Assembly (NCBI GenBank): GCA_902475445.1
Contig: CABRZN010000016.1
Coordinates: 1 to 22,571 of the forward strand
Length of the DNA stretch: 22,571 bases
From: an uncultured Collinsella sp.
GTDB lineage: Bacteria > Actinomycetota > Coriobacteriia > Coriobacteriales > Coriobacteriaceae
Direction of reading: 5' to 3'
In this document: positions 7,164 to 15,209 of the stretch, piece after piece
Position numbering within the stretch: the first letter of the stretch is position 1
Layout of the letters: each line of letters begins with the position of its first letter
Position numbers and translations under genes: made by a program
The notes under the pieces: generated by a model
Databases searched by the model: none
What the model was told of the DNA's origin: nothing
Seen by the model: the letters and a program-made list of their open reading frames with translations, nothing else

Positions 7164-9083
7164 CTACTCCAGCTCAAACGCTCCGGTATAGAGCTGGTAG
7201 TAATACCCGCGCTTGGCGATCAGCTCGTCGTGGTTGCCACGCTCGATGATGCGGCCGTGGTCCAGGCAGATAATCGCGTCGGAGTTGCGCACGGTGGAGA
7301 GGCGGTGCGCGATGACAAACGTCGTGCGGCCCTCCATGAGCTTATCCATGCCGGCCTGCACGATGGCCTCGGTGCGGGTGTCGATGGAGCTCGTGGCCTC
7401 GTCCAGAATCATTGCCGGCGGATCGGCGACGGCGGCGCGTGCGATCGAAATCAGCTGGCGCTGGCCCTGCGACAGCTGCGCGCCGTTGCCGGTGAGCATG
7501 GTGTCGTAGCCGTCGGGCAGGCGGGTGATAAAGTCGTCCGCGCCCGCGAGCTTGGCCGCCGCGATGCACTCCTCGTCGGTGGCGTCCAGGTTGCCGTAGC
7601 GGATGTTGTCCATCACGGTGCCGGTGAACAGGTTCACGTCCTGCAGCACCACGCCCAGCGAGCGGCGCAGATCGGCCTTGCGGATCTTATTGACGTTGAT
7701 GCCGTCGTAGCGAATCTTGCCGTCGGCGATGTCATAGAAGCGGTTGATGAGGTTGGTGATGGTCGTCTTACCGGCACCGGTGGCGCCGACAAACGCGACC
7801 TTCTGACCCGGCTTGGCAAACACGGACACGCCGTGCAGGACCTCGTGGTCGGGGGTGTAGCCAAAGTCGACGTTGTCCATGACCAGGTCGCCGCGCAGCG
7901 GGACGTACTCGATCTCGCCGGTTGCGCGGTGCGGATGTTTCCACGCCCACATGCCGGTGTGGTGGTCAGCCTCCTCGAACTCCCAAGTCTCGGGGTTCAC
8001 CTGCGCGTTGACGAGCGTCACGTAGCCTTCGTCGGCCTCGGGCTTCTCGTCGATGAGCTCAAAGATGCGGTCGGCGCCGGCGAGGCCCATGACCACGGCG
8101 TTGATCTGCTGCGAGATCTGGCCGATCTGTCCGCAGAACTGCTTGGTCATGTTGAGGAACGGCACCACGACGGCGATGGACAGCGCCATGCCCGAGATGC
8201 TCAGGTTGGGCACGCCCAGCGCCAGGAAAATGCCGCCCGCCAGTGCGACCAGCACGTAGAGCAGGTTGCCCAGGTTCATAAGGATGGGCATGAGGATGTT
8301 GGCGTACATGTTGGCCTTCTGGGAGACCTCGAAGAGCTTTTCGTTGCGCTCGTCAAAATCGGCCTCGGCGGCAGACTCGTGGCAGAACGCCTTGACGACC
8401 TTCTGGCCGTTCATGACCTCCTCGATATGGCCCTCGACCACGCCGAGCTCGGTCTGCTGCGCAATGAAGAAGCGCGCGGAGTTGGAGCCGAGCAGCTTGG
8501 TCATAAAGGTCATAAAGGCGACGCCGGCGATGATGACCAGGCACATCCACACGCTGTAGTACAGCATGATAAAGAACACCGTGACGATGATGATGATCGT
8601 CATGAGCAGGTTGGGCAGCGACTGGCTGATCATCTGACGCAGCGTGTCGATGTCGTTGGTGTAGTGGCTCATGATATCGCCGCGCTGGTGCGTGTCGAAG
8701 TAGCGGATCGGCAGGTCCTGCATGCGGTTGAACATCATCTCGCGCAGCTTCTCGAGCGAGCCCTGCGTGACGATAGCCATGGCGCGGTTCCAGAAGAGCG
8801 AGGACAGGACGCCGACGCCGTAGATGCAGGCGAGGGTGGTCACGAGCTGTGCGATCTTGGGCTGCGCGGCTTCCCAATCGCCCGACTGCCACGATTCGCC
8901 AATAATTTGCAGGGCGCTCTGCAGGAAGGTCGCGCCGATGGAGTTGATGATGGCGCAGAGCACCACGCCGGCGACGACGAGGGGCAAAAGCACGGGATAG
9001 AAGCCAAAGAGCGTCTTGATGAGGCGCGGCATGGTGCCGCCCTTGCGGTTGAGCGCGCGCTCGGCGGTCGTTGCCTTACTCAT
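7164..9083 (-). CDS. ABC exporter half-transporter, catalytically canonical subunit
   Basis: The 639-residue product has an N-terminal transmembrane domain of about six helices (roughly 25-325) and a C-terminal nucleotide-binding domain. Walker A is GATGAGKTT (433-441), the signature LSQGQ (537-541), Walker B AMILDE with catalytic Glu562, and the H-loop IAHR with His593. All are intact. Between the two domains is an unusual insert of about 45 residues (about 352-398) rich in His, Trp and acidic residues (EEADHHTGMWAWKHPHRATG). The start overlaps the stop of the preceding gene in ATGAGTAA, with AAGGAGG seven bases upstream, so translation is coupled. With its partner it should form a heterodimeric exporter of the BmrCD/LmrCD type for drugs, lipids or peptides. 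The substrate is unknown. Confidence 0.93.
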   Translation of the reverse strand: MSKATTAERALNRKGGTMPRLIKTLFGFYPVLLPLVVAGVVLCAIINSIGATFLQSALQIIGESWQSGDWEAAQPKIAQLVTTLACIYGVGVLSSLFWNRAMAIVTQGSLEKLREMMFNRMQDLPIRYFDTHQRGDIMSHYTNDIDTLRQMISQSLPNLLMTIIIIVTVFFIMLYYSVWMCLVIIAGVAFMTFMTKLLGSNSARFFIAQQTELGVVEGHIEEVMNGQKVVKAFCHESAAEADFDERNEKLFEVSQKANMYANILMPILMNLGNLLYVLVALAGGIFLALGVPNLSISGMALSIAVVVPFLNMTKQFCGQIGQISQQINAVVMGLAGADRIFELIDEKPEADEGYVTLVNAQVNPETWEFEEADHHTGMWAWKHPHRATGEIEYVPLRGDLVMDNVDFGYTPDHEVLHGVSVFAKPGQKVAFVGATGAGKTTITNLINRFYDIADGKIRYDGINVNKIRKADLRRSLGVVLQDVNLFTGTVMDNIRYGNLDATDEECIAAAKLAGADDFITRLPDGYDTMLTGNGAQLSQGQRQLISIARAAVADPPAMILDEATSSIDTRTEAIVQAGMDKLMEGRTTFVIAHRLSTVRNSDAIICLDHGRIIERGNHDELIAKRGYYYQLYTGAFELE

Positions 9084-10920
9084 GGGCCTCGCCTCCTTCC
9101 TGGGTCTGAGCTTGCGTTGCGGTCATGTCGGTGTTGTCTGCCGCCGTGTTCGCGTCGCCAGAGACGTCGTCGGCGTCTTGCGTACCTTCGGCAGACATCT
9201 TGTTTTGCGAGGTAAAGGTCTCTCGGTAGATCTCGCTCGTCTTGAGCAGCTCTTCGTGGTTGCCGATCTGTGCGATACGGCCGCCCTCCATGACGATGAT
9301 GCGGTCTGCGTCCTGCACGGAGCTGATGCGCTGGGCGATGATGATCTTGGTCGTGTTGGGCAGATAGCTTGCCAGACCTGCGCGAATTTTTGCGTCGGTC
9401 TTGGTGTCGACGGCGCTGGTGGAGTCGTCCAGGATCAAGATCTTGGGGCGACGCAGCAGGGCGCGCGCAATGCACAGGCGCTGCTTCTGACCGCCCGAAA
9501 CATTGGAGCCGCCCTGTTCGATCCAGGTGTCGTAGCCCTTGGGGAAACCGTCGACAAACTCGTCGGCGCAGGCCAGATGCGCTGCCTCGCGGACTTCCTC
9601 GTCGGTGGCGTTCGGGTCGCCCCAACGCAGGTTCTCGGCGATGGTGCCGCTAAACAGCACGTTTTTCTGCAGCACCATGGCGACCTGGTGACGCAGCGCG
9701 TCCAGGTCGTAGTCGCGCACGTCCACGCCGCCCACGCGCACAGCGCCTTCGGTGGTGTCGTACAGGCGGGCGATGAGGTTAACGAGCGTGGACTTGGCCG
9801 AGCCGGTGCCGCCGATGATGCCGATGGTCTCGCCGCTCGTAATGTGCAGGTCGATATCGTCGAGCGCCTGGCGTTTCGCATGCTTGGAATACTTAAAACT
9901 CACGTGGTCAAAGTCGATGGAACCGTCGGCAACCTCGAGCACGGGCTCGGCGGGATCGGCGATCGTGGGCTCGGCGGCCAGCACCTCGGCAATGCGGTGT
10001 GCCGATTCGTCGGCCATGGTCACCATGACAAAGATCATCGACAGCTGCATCAGGCTCATGAGAATCTGGAAACCATAGGTAAAGGTCGAGGAGAGCTGGC
10101 CCACGTCGAACAGCGTGCCCTGGCTCGTGATGATGAGCTTGGAGCCCAGGTAGATGATGACGACAAACGCGCCGTTGACGCAGATGTTCATCATGGGGTT
10201 GTTAAAGGCGAGCAGCTTCTCGGCGCGGGTGAAGTCCATCTGGACATCGCGCGCGGCGGCCGCGAACTTCTCCTTCTCAAAGTCTTCGCGTACGTAGCTC
10301 TTAACCACGCGCATGCCGGTGACGTTTTCCTCGACGGACTCGTTAAGGGCATCGTACTTGTGGAACACGCGCGAGAAGATGGGGCGCACCTTAAAGATGA
10401 TAAAGAACAGCCCAAAGCCCAGCAGCGGAATGATGACCAGGTAGACCATGGCAACGCTGCCGCCCATGATAAATGCCATGGTAAAGGCGAAGATCAATAC
10501 CAGCGGCGCGCGCACGGCGATACGGATGATCATCATAAAGGCCTGCTGCACGTTGTTGATGTCGGTGGTCAGGCGCGTGACGAGCGAGGAGCTCGAGAAC
10601 TCATCGATGTTGGCAAAGCTGAACGTCTGGATTTTGTAGAACAGGTCGTGACGCAGGTTCTTGGCGAAGCCGCAGCTCGCATGGCTGCAGGTGACGCCTG
10701 CCGCGGCGCCAAAAGCAAGCGATGTCAGCGCGATGAGCACCAAAAGGCCATTAGTAGGAAGCATCTCGGCTACGGCGGCGCCGTCTTTGATGGCGTCGAT
10801 CAGGTTGGCGGTGATAAATGGAATCAGCATCTCGCAGAGCACCTCGCCAAGCACGAGCAACGGCGTGGCAACGGTGACTTTCATATAGTCGCGGATGCTG
10901 CCCATGAGGGTTTTAATCAT
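9076..10920 (-). CDS. ABC exporter half-transporter, degenerate-site subunit
   Basis: The 614-residue product has an N-terminal six-helix transmembrane domain and a C-terminal nucleotide-binding domain. Walker A is GGTGSAKST (370-378, Ala where Gly is usual) and the signature is VSGGQ (474-478). Walker B is ILILDD, with Asp499 where the catalytic Glu is expected. The H-loop reads IAQR, with Gln530 in place of the switch His. These changes mark the inactive composite ATP site of heterodimeric exporters, and the intact partner is the next gene. A low-complexity Ala/Thr/Asp/Gln tail of about 40 residues follows the nucleotide-binding domain. The ATG overlaps the stop of the MarR gene in ATGATTAA, so the three genes form one translationally coupled operon. 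Confidence 0.93.
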   Translation of the reverse strand: MIKTLMGSIRDYMKVTVATPLLVLGEVLCEMLIPFITANLIDAIKDGAAVAEMLPTNGLLVLIALTSLAFGAAAGVTCSHASCGFAKNLRHDLFYKIQTFSFANIDEFSSSSLVTRLTTDINNVQQAFMMIIRIAVRAPLVLIFAFTMAFIMGGSVAMVYLVIIPLLGFGLFFIIFKVRPIFSRVFHKYDALNESVEENVTGMRVVKSYVREDFEKEKFAAAARDVQMDFTRAEKLLAFNNPMMNICVNGAFVVIIYLGSKLIITSQGTLFDVGQLSSTFTYGFQILMSLMQLSMIFVMVTMADESAHRIAEVLAAEPTIADPAEPVLEVADGSIDFDHVSFKYSKHAKRQALDDIDLHITSGETIGIIGGTGSAKSTLVNLIARLYDTTEGAVRVGGVDVRDYDLDALRHQVAMVLQKNVLFSGTIAENLRWGDPNATDEEVREAAHLACADEFVDGFPKGYDTWIEQGGSNVSGGQKQRLCIARALLRRPKILILDDSTSAVDTKTDAKIRAGLASYLPNTTKIIIAQRISSVQDADRIIVMEGGRIAQIGNHEELLKTSEIYRETFTSQNKMSAEGTQDADDVSGDANTAADNTDMTATQAQTQEGGEAHE

Positions 10921-11419
10921 CCAGTTCCTCCCAGGTTACGCGGATTTTATCGAGCATTTCGGCGAGGTCCTCGCGCTCGTCATGGGTGAGCGCGCTAAAG
11001 GCCTGCTCTCTAAAGCGAATGCGGGCCGCCTGCTCTACGTGGGCCTTTTCCCATCCCGCTTCGGTCAGGCGAATGGTGAGCTGCCGCCGGTCTTTGGGAT
11101 TGCGGCTGCGCTCGATAAGGCCGGCGCATTCGATCTTGGAGAGAATCTCGGAAAGCGAACCGGGCTTAAGATCAAAGTGCAGGCCTAGTTCCTGCTGTGA
11201 CATCTCGCCGTTTGGCTGCTTGGCGAGCAAGCAGACGATGGGGGCCTTTCCCGAGGCGCCGCCGCCGTGAAAGTGCAGAAAGTGGCCGCAGAAGCCCAGC
11301 CCGTTTAGGATGTGCTTGGCGAGCGCGTCTGATTGGGACTGTGCCGCGGGCGCATCTGCGGGTTCATGGGGGTCGCCGCCCGGCGTGTGGGGGCAGAGGC
11401 CGATGTGGTCATCGCACAT
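10913..11419 (-). CDS. MarR family transcriptional repressor of the ABC exporter operon
   Basis: The 168-residue product has a MarR-type winged helix (about 70-118): MSQQELGLHFDLKPGSLSEILSKIECAGLIERSRNPKDRRQ includes the recognition helix and the wing. The start is ATG 11419, seven bases after AAAGGAG; an upstream extension to 11452 would read through the promoter and operator. The N-terminal 60 residues are unusual, rich in Cys, His and Pro (MCDDHIGLCPHTPGGDPHEP, then FCGHFLHFHGGG), and could bind a metal or sense a thiol-reactive ligand. It is the first gene of the exporter operon and is probably autoregulated through the dyad over its own promoter. The family is certain; the ligand is unknown. 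Confidence 0.9.
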   Translation of the reverse strand: MCDDHIGLCPHTPGGDPHEPADAPAAQSQSDALAKHILNGLGFCGHFLHFHGGGASGKAPIVCLLAKQPNGEMSQQELGLHFDLKPGSLSEILSKIECAGLIERSRNPKDRRQLTIRLTEAGWEKAHVEQAARIRFREQAFSALTHDEREDLAEMLDKIRVTWEELDD

Positions 11420-11435
11420 GGTGTCGCTCCTTTCT

Positions 11436-11498
11436 TTAGTTAGGTAGTGCAATTGTTTTGTGCCTAACTAATTTAGGAGTGCAAGAAATAAATGTCAA
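11436..11498 (-). promoter_or_regulatory. MarR-operon promoter with overlapping operator dyad
   Basis: On the minus strand, TTGACA (11498-11493) and TAAATT (11475-11470) are separated by exactly 17 bases, close to the sigma-70 consensus. A 9-bp inverted repeat TTAGTTAGG (11436-11444) and CCTAACTAA (11463-11471) begins inside the -10 element and extends into the leader, where a bound MarR dimer would block transcription. The promoter and dyad are read directly; autorepression is inferred. Confidence 0.8.
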
Positions 11499-11979
11499 GG
11501 TACCAAACTTATTAAGTTACGGCGTTTTACCAAACGCCGTAACCGCTCGACGCTGCAAACGCTCCTAAGCGGCAATCTGATCCCTTGGGGACGAAGGAAA
11601 AGGTATCGTTTTGGGCTGCGATGATGCCTTTCGAAGCGGCCTTGCCAAAAACTATGCCTAATTACTACGATGAATCCAGCATCGCTGACCACAACAGCTG
11701 TTTCTGAAAAAACGCAAGCTATCTACCTGCGGTTTTGTTGGAGAGAAATTCGCTGTGGTTGGAGGCGGGCGGTTAAACGTAGTAAATAGGCATAGTTTTG
11801 AAATGGCGCTATATGAGTAGCATCAACTAGGCCGCTATGGAGCAAACAGCCCCCATTTCCGAAACCTTTCCGCAACAATTTGACCTCCACGGCGCCACCG
11901 CCCGCTCGCAATGCCCCCTGCGCTACACTTAGTCGCACTGTGGCGCTGCCGCGCCGCGCCCGAAACAAGGGAGACCCTC
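11499..11979. other. Intergenic region with a hairpin and an att-like core
   Basis: This stretch between the MarR promoter and the kinase gene holds no convincing gene. It contains a perfect 12-bp stem GTTACGGCGTTT (11516-11527) and AAACGCCGTAAC (11532-11543), with no T-run, and the integrase att-like core at 11720-11739. Minus-strand open frames at 11495-11692 and 11723-11968 have no ribosome binding site or recognisable product. Confidence 0.6.
11720..11739. repeat. Putative integrase attachment core, copy 1
   Basis: TATCTACCTGCGGTTTTGTT at 11720-11739 contains an 18-bp sequence (11722-11739) identical to 14012-14029, where it overlaps the integrase stop codon. Its first 11 bases also match 18326-18336 exactly. 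The flanks of the copies are unrelated, so only the core is shared, as expected for site-specific recombination sites. Confidence 0.55.
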
Positions 11980-12804
11980 ATGAAGAACACTCAGCTGCTG
12001 CTGATCAACGATATGTGCGGCTACGGCAAGGTCGCGCTTTCCGCCATGCTGCCGGTACTGTCGCACATGGGCTACCGTATCCATAACTTGCCGACGGCGC
12101 TCGTTTCCGACACGCTCAACTACCCCAAGTTCTACATCCACGACACCACCGAGTACGTGCGCCAAAGCCTCGCTATCTGGGAGGAGCTCGGCTTTGAGTT
12201 CGACGCCATCTCGACCGGCTTTATCGTGACCGAGGAAGAGACGCGCATCATCTCGGACTTTTGCCACCGCCGTGCGCAAAAGGGCACCAAGGTGTTCGTC
12301 GATCCCATCATGGGTGACAACGGCAAGCTCTATGCCGGCGTGCCCGAGTCCACGATTGGCCTCATGCGGCACCTGCTGGAGTGCGCAGACTACGCGGTGC
12401 CCAACTACACCGAGGCCTGTCTGCTCGCCGATACGCCTATTGCAGAGCAGATCACGCCCGATGAGGCCCGCGCCCTTGTGGACGCCGTGCGCGAGTTGGG
12501 TGCCAAGTCGGTGGTCATTACGAGCGCCGTGGTCAATGGCACGAACGCGGTTATCGGTTACGACCATGTAGCGGGGGAGTACTTCACGATTCCCTTTGAG
12601 CTCATTCCGGTCTATTTCCCGGGCACGGGCGACACGTTCTCGGCGGTGCTCGTCGGCCGCGTTATGGCGGGCTGGAGTCTGCAGCGCGCGACGTCCGATG
12701 CCATGCGTGTGGTGGCCGAGCTTATCGAGCGCAATGCCGACCAAGAGGACAAGTCGGCCGGCCTTCCCATCGAGGCCTGCCTGGATGTGATTGACCATGA
12801 GTAA
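11980..12804 (+). CDS. pdxY: Pyridoxal/pyridoxamine kinase (ribokinase-like)
   Basis: The 274-residue product is a ribokinase-fold kinase of the PdxK/PdxY group, which phosphorylates B6 vitamers (pyridoxal, pyridoxamine, pyridoxine) with ATP to salvage pyridoxal phosphate in the cytoplasm. Visible signatures are the N-terminal INDMCGYGKVALSAMLPVL, the anion-binding VDPIMGDNGKLY (about 107-118) and GTGDTF (215-220), with Asp218 the catalytic base. Length is normal. The ATG at 11980 follows GGGAG by six bases; an upstream in-frame ATG at 11911 adds 23 residues without a binding site. The stop overlaps the start of the next gene in ATGAGTAA. Confidence in the family is high; the exact vitamer preference and the symbol are less sure. 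Confidence 0.88.
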   Translation: MKNTQLLLINDMCGYGKVALSAMLPVLSHMGYRIHNLPTALVSDTLNYPKFYIHDTTEYVRQSLAIWEELGFEFDAISTGFIVTEEETRIISDFCHRRAQKGTKVFVDPIMGDNGKLYAGVPESTIGLMRHLLECADYAVPNYTEACLLADTPIAEQITPDEARALVDAVRELGAKSVVITSAVVNGTNAVIGYDHVAGEYFTIPFELIPVYFPGTGDTFSAVLVGRVMAGWSLQRATSDAMRVVAELIERNADQEDKSAGLPIEACLDVIDHE

Positions 12805-13129
12805 CGCCGGCGAGGGCGGTGCCGACGGATTCGCCGACGAGAACAAGCCGCTCGGCGCCCCGCGTGGCAAGCGTCCGCGCATTCGCATTAGCTGTGTGGA
12901 CCAGCTGGGGACGTGCCGCTGCCATCATGGTCACAAGCCGGGCGACGTCTTTAATTTCGATCGCGACCGCGGCAAGATGTGCGCCATGGCCTGCCATGTG
13001 GGCTTTCCCTATATCGATATCCTGCGCTATGGCGGAACCGTGCCCGGTAACGAGCCCGGTACGGCAAAGTTCTGCTGCCCCGAGATTGATACGCTGAACG
13101 TCTGGCTCGCCGAGATCGTCGACGAGTAA
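12797..13129 (+). CDS. Cys-rich small protein, TIGR04076-like
   Basis: The 110-residue product resembles the TIGR04076 family of small proteins of unknown function. It has the characteristic paired cysteines: Cys33, Cys40 and Cys42 (GTCRCHHGHKPGD), Cys62 and Cys66 (KMCAMACHVGFPY), and Cys93-Cys94 (KFCCPEID), plus LRYGGTVPGNEPG. Such an array suggests binding of a metal or redox cofactor, but no function is established. The N-terminal 25 residues are a charged, probably disordered extension. The start at 12797 overlaps the kinase stop by eight bases, so the two genes are translationally coupled and may work in a related process. No signal peptide is present. Confidence 0.8.
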   Translation: MSNAGEGGADGFADENKPLGAPRGKRPRIRISCVDQLGTCRCHHGHKPGDVFNFDRDRGKMCAMACHVGFPYIDILRYGGTVPGNEPGTAKFCCPEIDTLNVWLAEIVDE

Positions 13130-13170
13130 TCGAGCGAATCAATCGAGCGAGGTTTTTCTCCCTCAATAAT

Positions 13171-13240
13171 AACGAGCGTGGATTTTCTCCCGTTTAGAGC
13201 GCGCTTGAACGCTCAAAGCGGGAGATCATCCACGCTCGTT
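13171..13240. terminator. Bidirectional terminator between convergent genes
   Basis: The perfect outer stem AACGAGCGTGGAT (13171-13183) and ATCCACGCTCGTT (13228-13240) encloses a second stem TCTCCCG/CGGGAGA (13186-13192, 13219-13225) and GAGCG repeats. It is flanked by A- and T-rich bases on both sides and lies between the rightward kinase pair and the leftward phosphatase, so it likely ends both transcripts. Confidence 0.85.
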
Positions 13241-13282
13241 TTATGCCGATGGCGTGGCACGTGCGTCCGCGTGCTCGCTTGC

Positions 13283-13729
13283 CTATAGCTGCTCGAGCAT
13301 AGCGGTGCAGCCGGCGAGCACATCGCGGTAGGTGGCATCGAAGTTACCGGTGTACCAGGGATCGGCCACGTCGCCGGGACGATCGGTCCAATCGAGCAGG
13401 CGCGAGATCTTGCTATCGGGATCGCTGTCAAAAATGCGACGCAGACCGCGCGCGTTCTCGGCATCCATATAGACAATGTGGTCCCAGTCACCATACTCCG
13501 CGCGACGCACCTGGCGCGCACGGTGGGCAACGACAGGAATCCCGACTTCACGCAGCTTGGCAACGGTGCCACGATGCGGTGGGTTGCCGATCTCCTCGGT
13601 CGACGTCGCAGCGGAATCAATGGCAAACTCCGCCTCGCGTCCAGCGCGGCGCACCAGCTCGGTAAACACGGACTCAGCCATCGTCGAGCGGCAGATGTTC
13701 CCATGGCAGATAAACAGTACACGTTGCAT
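13283..13729 (-). CDS. Low-molecular-weight protein-tyrosine phosphatase
   Basis: The 148-residue product is a low-molecular-weight phosphotyrosine phosphatase acting in the cytoplasm. The P-loop CHGNICRS provides nucleophile Cys8 and Arg14 (CX5R), and the general acid Asp123 lies in DPWYTGNF. IDSAATSTEEIGNPPHRG is also a family block. The start is taken at MQRVLFICHGN by comparison with the family; earlier in-frame ATGs at 13756 and 13774 would add 9 or 15 residues, and none has a strong ribosome binding site. It is a lone gene. In other bacteria such enzymes regulate exopolysaccharide kinases or stress responses; no partner kinase is present here. Confidence 0.9.
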   Translation of the reverse strand: MQRVLFICHGNICRSTMAESVFTELVRRAGREAEFAIDSAATSTEEIGNPPHRGTVAKLREVGIPVVAHRARQVRRAEYGDWDHIVYMDAENARGLRRIFDSDPDSKISRLLDWTDRPGDVADPWYTGNFDATYRDVLAGCTAMLEQL

Positions 13730-14011
13730 ATGCGATTTTCGTTCGATCGCCATCATCGAGCTCGAGTATCGCATCTACAACCCCAATGTGATGTGACGAA
13801 GGGGCAGGGGCAAATAGTTATCTCTACCTGCGATAATAACAAGATAAGACCTTTATCCCCAACACTTCTACTGCATTCAACGAGCTGAATGGTTCTAAAA
13901 ATTAGTTTCCAATATAGGGAAGGAAATCCACTTTATTAAGGCCAGAAATCAGTCAAAAGTAAAAGCAAAAGTAGTAAAAACGTAGTACGGCTCAGATTTT
14001 TACTACCAATG
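13730..14011. other. Core/accessory boundary region
   Basis: Here the composition changes from GC-rich to AT-rich. It holds a diverged half of the REP-like palindrome (ATGTGACGAAGGGGCA, 13791-13806; 14 of 16 bases match 3586-3601) and a 10-bp inverted repeat GTAGTAAAAA (13971-13980) and TTTTTACTAC (13997-14006). Read leftward, that repeat is followed by TTTTGCTTTTACTTTTG, so it probably terminates the integrase transcript. No gene is visible. Confidence 0.6.
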
Positions 14012-14029
14012 TCTACCTGCGGTTTTGTT
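14012..14029. repeat. Putative att site at the integrase 3' end, copy 2
   Basis: TCTACCTGCGGTTTTGTT is identical to 11722-11739 and contains the integrase stop codon (14013-14015, minus). Integrase genes of integrated elements commonly end at or near one attachment site. Upstream TACTACCAATG resembles TACTAACGTA before copy 3. Confidence 0.6.
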
Positions 14030-15209
14030 CAATAGCAAGCATCTCGTCTTGAATATCTTCAAGTCCAAGATGGGTGTAGACGTTGTAGGTGGTGCTGATA
14101 TCTGAGTGCCCCATAATGTATCTGAGCTTTGCTGGACTCATGCCAGCGCGTGCCATTCGGCTACAGAAAGTGTGCCTGAGCTGGTGCGGGGTTATATGAG
14201 GCAGCTCTTCCTTATAGATGCGGTTGTGCTTAATGACGGCGTGTTTGAGCCTATGCTCCCAATGCAGAGCAACGCATGGCATCTCATTCTTGTCTAGGCA
14301 GATGAAGCCTCTAACCCCATCAATAACAGGCTCTTCTTTTGGCTGCGCCCTCTGTCCGATGAGACTGTGGAAGGCCTTTTCGACAGAAGCGGTCATAGGG
14401 ATATATCTCATACCAGATTTCGTCTTGGGTTCTTCAATGTAATACTGCATATCTCTCGCACGATGGAGTTGCTTTTGAACGCATATGCAGTGATTTTCGA
14501 AGTCAATGTCATCAAGGGTCAGGCCGCAGTATTCAGAAATTCTGAGTCCAGTGTTCAGCAAGATGAAGTAAGTCTCAAAGTAGCGCGAGAAGTGATGGTC
14601 CGAGCGCATAAATTCAAGGAATAGTCGTTCCTGCCTAACGCTTAACGATTCTCTGGATACCGTATCGTTGACCAGCACATTGATAAGCTCGAAGTTAAAG
14701 GGGTTTCTTCTGATGAGGCCGCATTCCTCAGCAAGTTGAAAGGCTGGCCTGAGTACGCCTCGGATGCTACAGACGCTGCTATAGCCCTTTCCAACATCTT
14801 GCTGAAGGTGGATAAGCCATTTCTTTGCGTCCAACACCGTAATGTTTGATATTTTGGCTTTGCTGAAGCTGTCTGTTTTCAGGTAATTGGTGACGGTTTT
14901 ATAGGCGCTAACGGTTGTCTTTCGTACCGCAACCTTGGTCGCAAGGTAGTTCTCAACCAGAGTCATGACGTTCATGTTCTCAGGTGCGATGTGGTCGAAG
15001 AGGTCTTTTTGAACCTGCTGCTCTTTTTGTCTTAAGCAGAGGTCTCTCTTTTTGCCGTGCGGCGTTTGGTCGTGAATTGTCAAAGTCCACGAATAGACAA
15101 AGCAGGTTTTCCCCATCCAATTGGTGTATTTGAACGAGTAGCGACCGTCTGGGCGCTGGCCTTCTCCGCGATGGAGAACTCGACCCTTGTTATCTTTCCT
15201 ATTCGACAT
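14013..15209 (-). CDS. int: Tn916-type tyrosine integrase
   Basis: The 398-residue product is a tyrosine recombinase of the Tn916 Int family, which excises and integrates conjugative or mobilisable elements. The N-terminal arm-binding domain (about 3-70) has KDNKGRVLHRGEGQRPDGRY and WMGKTCFVYSWTL, typical of this family. A SAM-like core-binding domain follows, then the catalytic domain with Arg223 (TGLRISEY), His342 and Arg345 (PHQLRHTF), His368 (MGHSD) and nucleophile Tyr378 (YNVYTHL). All are present, so the enzyme appears intact. Length matches the family (about 400). AAAGGAGA lies eight bases before the ATG. No small excisionase gene adjoins it, unlike Tn916. Its stop lies within the repeated att-like core. 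Confidence 0.93.
   Translation of the reverse strand: MSNRKDNKGRVLHRGEGQRPDGRYSFKYTNWMGKTCFVYSWTLTIHDQTPHGKKRDLCLRQKEQQVQKDLFDHIAPENMNVMTLVENYLATKVAVRKTTVSAYKTVTNYLKTDSFSKAKISNITVLDAKKWLIHLQQDVGKGYSSVCSIRGVLRPAFQLAEECGLIRRNPFNFELINVLVNDTVSRESLSVRQERLFLEFMRSDHHFSRYFETYFILLNTGLRISEYCGLTLDDIDFENHCICVQKQLHRARDMQYYIEEPKTKSGMRYIPMTASVEKAFHSLIGQRAQPKEEPVIDGVRGFICLDKNEMPCVALHWEHRLKHAVIKHNRIYKEELPHITPHQLRHTFCSRMARAGMSPAKLRYIMGHSDISTTYNVYTHLGLEDIQDEMLAIEQNRR

Noticed and set aside
7230..10989. Two very long rightward frames opposite the ABC exporter genes
   Set aside because: Antisense shadows of GC-rich codons; the opposite strand has complete ABC motifs.
11495..11968. Two minus-strand frames between the MarR and kinase genes
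   Set aside because: No ribosome binding site, no known domain, Arg-rich composition. The QNRR ending shared with the integrase comes only from the att-like core, with no further similarity.
14012..14029. tRNA gene as integration target
   Set aside because: No cloverleaf or tRNA 3' end could be recognised at any of the three att-like cores.
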